Assembly: GCA_041687495.1 (NCBI GenBank)
Contig: JAWLBR010000024.1
Span: 1 to 35,167, forward strand
Reading direction: 5' to 3'
DNA from: JAWLBR01 sp041687495
Lineage (GTDB): Bacteria > Bacillota > Limnochordia > DTU087 > JAAYGB01
Length of the DNA stretch: 35,167 nucleotides
A program made the position numbers and the translations under genes. A model generated the notes under the pieces. It was not told the DNA's origin. It was given only the letters and a program-made list of their open reading frames with translations, and made no database searches. Below, piece by piece: positions 31,870 to 35,167 of the stretch. How positions within the stretch are numbered: position 1 is the first letter of the stretch; every line of letters starts with the position of its first letter.

Positions 31870-31910
31870 GGCCGTCAGTCCACAACTGTGGATTGGCGGC
31901 CTAATTCGTT
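31870..31910. terminator. Hairpin between convergent genes, probable terminator
   Basis: A 14-bp stem with two G-T pairs (31870-31883 with 31888-31901) closes an AACT loop, followed by TAATTCGTTATTT. The U-run is poor on the plus strand. It overlaps the last bases of the DUF502 gene on the minus strand. Confidence 0.55.
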
Positions 31911-32553
31911 ATTTCAGGGATTTAGAGGCTGTGCCATCGTTCGGTGCGTCACCGTTATTCTTATCGCTGGTTTCTGTTGGAAGTAATAGTCCACCGGAGA
32001 GAATGGTCTTGAAGGCCTCTTCCACGTTGAGATCTAGGTCGATGCACTCTTCTTTGGGGAACAAGATGAGAAACCCCGAAGTTGGATTTGGTGCCGTGGG
32101 AACAAAGACGAACATCATGTCCTTCTCGGTCTTACTCTGGATCTCATCATTGGCGTCATTGGAGACGAACCCGATGGAATACACTCCCTGCCGTGGGTAC
32201 TGTACGAGGACGACTCGGCTGAAAGCTCCCCGCTTGCTTACCGTGAACGTGTCAATTAGCTGCTTGACACTCGAGTAGATAGTATTGGCCATGGGGATTT
32301 TTTGCACAATCCGTTCGCCAAAGGCAACGAGATGGCGGCCAACTACGTTAGTCGTGACTACACCAACCAAAGTGACTAGGATTACTGAGAGAAGAAATCC
32401 GACCCCAGGAACGCTGTATCCAAGCCAGACTTCGACCAGGCGGCTAGTTAAGTTATCTAGAGCCTGAAAGGCGGTCCAAAAGACATAAATCGTTACGATG
32501 ACTGGAAGAAGTGACAAGACTCCGGCAAGGAAGTAGCTCCTAAGTCTGCGCAT
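31909..32553 (-). CDS. DUF502 family membrane protein
   Basis: 214 residues from ATG 32553; a GGGGGT upstream is rather far (13 bases). Two membrane helices near the N-terminus ('SYFLAGVLSLLPVIVTIYVF', about 6-26, and 'GVGFLLSVILVTLVGVVTTN', about 50-70) precede a conserved soluble region: 'IPMANTIYSSVKQLIDTFTV', 'VVLVQYPRQGVYSIGFVS', 'MFVFVPTAPNPTSGFLILFP'. These are the diagnostic DUF502 blocks. The family is widespread in bacteria and plants (where relatives are called LCV/COV-like), with no settled biochemical role. The C-terminus is polar. Unlinked to other genes on its strand. Confidence 0.9.
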   Translation of the reverse strand: MRRLRSYFLAGVLSLLPVIVTIYVFWTAFQALDNLTSRLVEVWLGYSVPGVGFLLSVILVTLVGVVTTNVVGRHLVAFGERIVQKIPMANTIYSSVKQLIDTFTVSKRGAFSRVVLVQYPRQGVYSIGFVSNDANDEIQSKTEKDMMFVFVPTAPNPTSGFLILFPKEECIDLDLNVEEAFKTILSGGLLLPTETSDKNNGDAPNDGTASKSLK

Positions 32554-32744
32554 AGTGATTAATTGACCCCCGCTCCGAACTAGATGCTAGTAATTCCAAG
32601 TGTACTTCGCTGTCGGTTCGACGCGTCCCTGCGCTTACAATGGAAATACTTGCAGATGAATTGGCCCACCAGACCTTTCAGCGATATGGGCGGCCGCAGA
32701 AGCATAGGTTGTAACAGCAGGCCTAAGGATAGGTGGGATTTTGA

Positions 32745-33326
32745 TTGGTTAAGACACCGCGCGTGATCTACCGGTGGCTGCCAAAAACTATCCAGTTTCC
32801 ATTGCCTACGTCGGTACTGGTGTTGGCAGCTTTCTTCACCGTTGGTTTGGGGGGCCTTTACTTGGCTCCGCTGCATCGGCTTAACACTGTAATGATTGTG
32901 GTGCTGAGCCTACTCATGGGATTAGGCGCTGCAATGCTATACCTTTCCACCCGGTCGCGGGTTGTTTCCATCGCACTGTTTGGGCTAGGGTGTGTTCTGT
33001 TGGTTGCTCTCATTATCGTTAGCTTTGCATTTTTCTACTCGAATCTGGTGGTCACCTTTAGTCACGAAAATGAGGGGTTTAGGTTCCCGGAAGACTACGA
33101 CGCCAGGCGATGGCGTTCATCAATAGATGGCAGGGATCGGTTGGTTCGGCACTATTGTCTGTATTACAGCGCCATTACTTACTTCACCGTTGGCTACGGA
33201 GATATGCACCCGCTCTCCGATACAATTAGGCTGTTATCGTCGCTGGAAGCCATGCTGGGTTATCTAGTCTCCATTTTCATCGTCACTGTCGGGGTGTCTA
33301 ATATCGTCAACCACCGCAACCAATGA
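32745..33326 (+). CDS. Ion channel protein with a K+ selectivity filter
   Basis: 193 residues from TTG 32745 (AGGTGG about 9 bases upstream); GTG 32763 is an alternative. Three hydrophobic helices (about 21-42, 48-66 and 73-100) come first. A long polar segment (about 104-138, with a charged 'DARRWRSSIDGRDRL') leads to the pore helix and TVGYGD (residues ~155-160, 'AITYFTVGYGDMHP'), and a final helix ('LLSSLEAMLGYLVSIFIVTV') closes the pore. This is the Ion_trans_2 type, a tetrameric K+ channel core without an RCK domain. The long outer segment before the pore is larger than in minimal channels. No regulatory domain is encoded next to it. Confidence 0.85.
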   Translation: MVKTPRVIYRWLPKTIQFPLPTSVLVLAAFFTVGLGGLYLAPLHRLNTVMIVVLSLLMGLGAAMLYLSTRSRVVSIALFGLGCVLLVALIIVSFAFFYSNLVVTFSHENEGFRFPEDYDARRWRSSIDGRDRLVRHYCLYYSAITYFTVGYGDMHPLSDTIRLLSSLEAMLGYLVSIFIVTVGVSNIVNHRNQ

Positions 33327-33437
33327 AGCAACCTCCTGGCTCTATCGGGGCTTAGCGAAAAGCCAGCGCCACAGTCCACAGTAGCGGTCTATTCCTACGC
33401 GAATATACTGAACCAAACACTGTTAGGAGTGAGGGCT

Positions 33438-34229
33438 GTGACAAGAATTAGGCAGCAGCAAGAGTTCTGCCCCGATGGAACTGTGTACACCATCAGGCGC
33501 GGTGACACGCTGTATACCATCGCTAACCGTTTTGATTTTACGGTGGCTCAGCTGATGGCGGCGAATCCAGGACTAAATCCCCGTAATCTGCAGATCGGCC
33601 AACAGATCTGTATTCCCAGCGCAGCCGGACCTGGGACCTGTCCTGGAGGCCGCTCGTATAGCATTGGCCCTGGGGATACCTTCTACCGACTGGCTCAGCG
33701 GTTCAATGTTCGGCTCGAGGATCTCTTGGCGGCAAACCCTGGTGTCAACCCAGATCAGCTGCAGGTGGGTCAGAGGGTGTGCATTCCTGGTGTGGCACCG
33801 CCGTCCCAGGAGATCGGAACCCCATGCGCTGTGGCACTTTCGATGAACCCAGAAGCTGGCTTGCCCCCAATTGTGGTCGCAGGCAGTGTGATGTTCAGCC
33901 GGCCACGCAATGCTCCGCGCAACATTGCCATTATGACTGTAGCCGCTGTGGGACTGGTCGATCTGACACTCCCCGAGGGAATGACTGGCTATGTAGGTTC
34001 GGTCGTCATTGCCCAGGGAGCAGGAGAGCCGCCCCTGCGCTTTAGTGTCCCCCTGCGTCGGTGTCCGGCTGAGCCATCCGAGGGTAGTGTCCCCGTTTGG
34101 GCAGGTTCCCGTCAGATCACGGCGGTGCCAAGTACCAGTGATCGAGCTGAAATCCGAATGGCCAATCTAGACAGCGGTCAGTTGGGTGAAATCTTGCTGT
34201 TTGCGGGCTTAGGCGGCTGTCAAGACTAG
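33438..34229 (+). CDS. Double-LysM domain protein without a signal peptide (possible spore protein)
   Basis: 263 residues from GTG 33438 (AGGAG, 8 bases upstream); GTG 33429 is a weaker alternative. Two LysM repeats lie at about 14-61 and 69-118 ('YTIRRGDTLYTIANRFDFTV', 'YSIGPGDTFYRLAQRFNVRL'). Each ends in a C-I-P motif (QICIP, RVCIP) and is preceded by C-P-x-G, so each unit has a cysteine pair. The remaining ~145 residues form an unrecognised, beta-rich domain with three more cysteines. No signal peptide or membrane anchor is seen, unlike secreted wall-binding LysM proteins. In endospore formers, LysM proteins made in the mother cell (for example SafA) bind cortex peptidoglycan at the forespore, and that role fits here. 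The assignment is inferred. Confidence 0.82.
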   Translation: MTRIRQQQEFCPDGTVYTIRRGDTLYTIANRFDFTVAQLMAANPGLNPRNLQIGQQICIPSAAGPGTCPGGRSYSIGPGDTFYRLAQRFNVRLEDLLAANPGVNPDQLQVGQRVCIPGVAPPSQEIGTPCAVALSMNPEAGLPPIVVAGSVMFSRPRNAPRNIAIMTVAAVGLVDLTLPEGMTGYVGSVVIAQGAGEPPLRFSVPLRRCPAEPSEGSVPVWAGSRQITAVPSTSDRAEIRMANLDSGQLGEILLFAGLGGCQD

Positions 34230-34247
34230 TCCTTAGCGGCAAAGCTC

Positions 34248-34259
34248 TTTGACGTCAAA
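34248..34259. promoter_or_regulatory. Perfect 12-bp palindrome upstream of the YkvI-like gene
   Basis: TTTGACGTCAAA is its own reverse complement and lies 33 bases before ATG 34293. It contains TTGACG, a passable -35 hexamer, but no -10 follows at normal spacing. It could be a binding site for a dimeric regulator. Confidence 0.35.
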
Positions 34260-34292
34260 CTAGGCGACGGCAGCGTTGGGTACAGTAACAGT

Positions 34293-35167
34293 ATGGAACA
34301 AAAACTCACTTCCAAACAAAAAACACTGTCGTCGCTGCAAGTTGCCAGTGTGTACGTCGGAACTGTGGTTGGTGCGGGGTTTGCTTCCGGTCAGGAGGTG
34401 TTGCAGTTCTTTGGGTTTCACGGGCGCGGTGGAGTGCTTGGGATTATCGTTAGTACGGCGTTGTTTGTGGTATTTGGGGCAGCTGCGATGATCTTGGGTC
34501 ACCGCCTTGGTGCCACGTCTCACCTTGAGGTAGTCCGTGACAGCGCGGGCCCCTTGGTTGGATCTATAGTAGATGCGATCATTACCTTCTTTTTGCTGGG
34601 GGCCTTTTCGGCTATGGCTGCGGGAGCGGGAGCAGTGCTGCAAGAGCAGTTTGGAGTTCCCCAGTTTTGGGGCAGTTTGGCCATGGTCACGATCACTGTC
34701 GTCACCGTGTTATTTGGCATCCAAGGGGTTCTCTCTGCCATTGGACTAGTTGCTCCCATCTTGGTAGCGTCGGTACTGGCCCTCAGTTTGGTGACCGTGA
34801 TGCGAAATCCCGTCAACTGGAACTGGGCGCAGCCGCAGGAAGCTGCTGTTGGCAGCTGGTCTTTATCTGCCATAGCATACACATCATATAATATGGTGCT
34901 GGCCATGGCTGTTCTGGCACCCCTTGGCCCCCTGGCCGACGAAAGGGCGCTGCGAAAAGGCGCATTGCTGGGAGGGATCGGACTGGGCTTTGGGGCTTTG
35001 GCTATTCAGCTGGCGATATTGACCCAGGTTCCCAGAATCGCCAACCACGAAGTTCCAATGTTGATTTTGGCCTCTCAGGTTCTGGGGCGGCTAATCCCTG
35101 TCTACAGTGCCGTGCTCTTGGCTGAGGTCTATACGACCGCGGCTGGCAGCTTATATGGCTTTGTGGC
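34293..35167 (+). CDS. YkvI-like membrane transporter (3' end outside the window)
   Basis: About 291 residues are visible from ATG 34293 before the window ends mid-gene. No good SD precedes the ATG, and no other in-frame start exists upstream before a long non-coding stretch, so the start is uncertain. The N-terminus 'ASVYVGTVVGAGFASGQEVL' followed by 'QFFGFHG' is the diagnostic opening of YkvI-like transporters, distantly related to the LeuT/APC fold. About eight hydrophobic segments follow ('VDAIITFFLLGAFSAMAAGA', 'AIAYTSYNMVLAMAVLAPLG', 'GRLIPVYSAVLLAEVYTTAA'). The substrate is unknown. It may be the second gene of a transcript with the LysM gene 63 bases upstream, or be separately controlled through the palindrome at 34248. 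Confidence 0.82.
   Translation, partial: MEQKLTSKQKTLSSLQVASVYVGTVVGAGFASGQEVLQFFGFHGRGGVLGIIVSTALFVVFGAAAMILGHRLGATSHLEVVRDSAGPLVGSIVDAIITFFLLGAFSAMAAGAGAVLQEQFGVPQFWGSLAMVTITVVTVLFGIQGVLSAIGLVAPILVASVLALSLVTVMRNPVNWNWAQPQEAAVGSWSLSAIAYTSYNMVLAMAVLAPLGPLADERALRKGALLGGIGLGFGALAIQLAILTQVPRIANHEVPMLILASQVLGRLIPVYSAVLLAEVYTTAAGSLYGFV

Noticed and set aside
32584..32766. 60-codon ORF between the DUF502 and K+ channel genes
   Set aside because: No SD, composition unlike the neighbours, and it overlaps the channel gene start.

Overview
The window looks like a fragment of an endospore-forming, Gram-positive (Bacillota/Firmicutes) chromosome, probably an uncultured or deep-branching clostridia-like lineage. 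The evidence is two small spore-coat-type genes, a T-box riboswitch on tyrS, a LiaFSR-type envelope-stress system, a strong sigma-A promoter on a dense tRNA array, A/G-rich Shine-Dalgarno (SD) sites with frequent GTG/TTG starts, and rather balanced base composition. A run of 10 Ns at 1685-1694 and an apparent frameshift near 7950 suggest a draft or metagenome assembly. The genus is not determined.

Layout. 1-1803: the end of an Eis-like acetyltransferase and a Gfo/Idh/MocA oxidoreductase broken by the N gap. 1824-2295 (minus): two small spore-coat-type genes. 2474-4712: a ROK sugar kinase and nagA, an amino-sugar/cell-wall recycling pair. 5046-7563: liaF-liaS-liaR-like membrane sensor, kinase and regulator. 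7587-8808 (minus): a frameshifted tandem HD/HD-GYP c-di-GMP phosphodiesterase, divergent from an FNR-like regulator with four candidate iron-sulfur cysteines (8949-9665). 9763-12627: a multi-spanning transporter and isoaspartyl dipeptidase iadA, probably uptake and hydrolysis of damaged (isoAsp) peptides.

12750-14110 is a tRNA operon with a clear promoter, 14 tRNA genes and a terminator, and no rRNA. It is followed by a structured, unexplained 280-nt region and two tandem RMD1/DUF155 membrane proteins (14394-16048). Then come a tyrosine T-box and tyrS; the cognate tRNA-Tyr is the first gene of the tRNA array. Next are a NUDIX hydrolase (minus), a nitronate monooxygenase/FabK-like flavoprotein, and an ABC efflux operon on the minus strand (ATPase, FtsX/MacB-type permease, HlyD-type adaptor; 23908 down to 19724). 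A two-gene permease (24195-25216) and a DEAD-box helicase with a DbpA-type RNA-binding tail follow.

27224-28057 encodes a DUF692/MNIO-type multinuclear iron oxidase homologue with its likely metal ligands retained but no obvious peptide partner. The right end holds a MATE exporter, a RimJ/RimL-like acetyltransferase, a CNNM/HlyC-type CBS protein, a DUF502 membrane protein, a K+ channel-like protein, a double-LysM protein without a signal peptide, and the start of a YkvI-like transporter cut by the window edge.

A recurring theme is RNA structure at translation starts. A hairpin sits exactly between SD and ATG of nagA; long inverted repeats cover the SD of the transporter at 9763 and of the efflux adaptor at 20701; hairpin arrays precede iadA, the RMD1 pair and liaF. 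Together with the orphan MNIO enzyme, these are the observations most worth following up.
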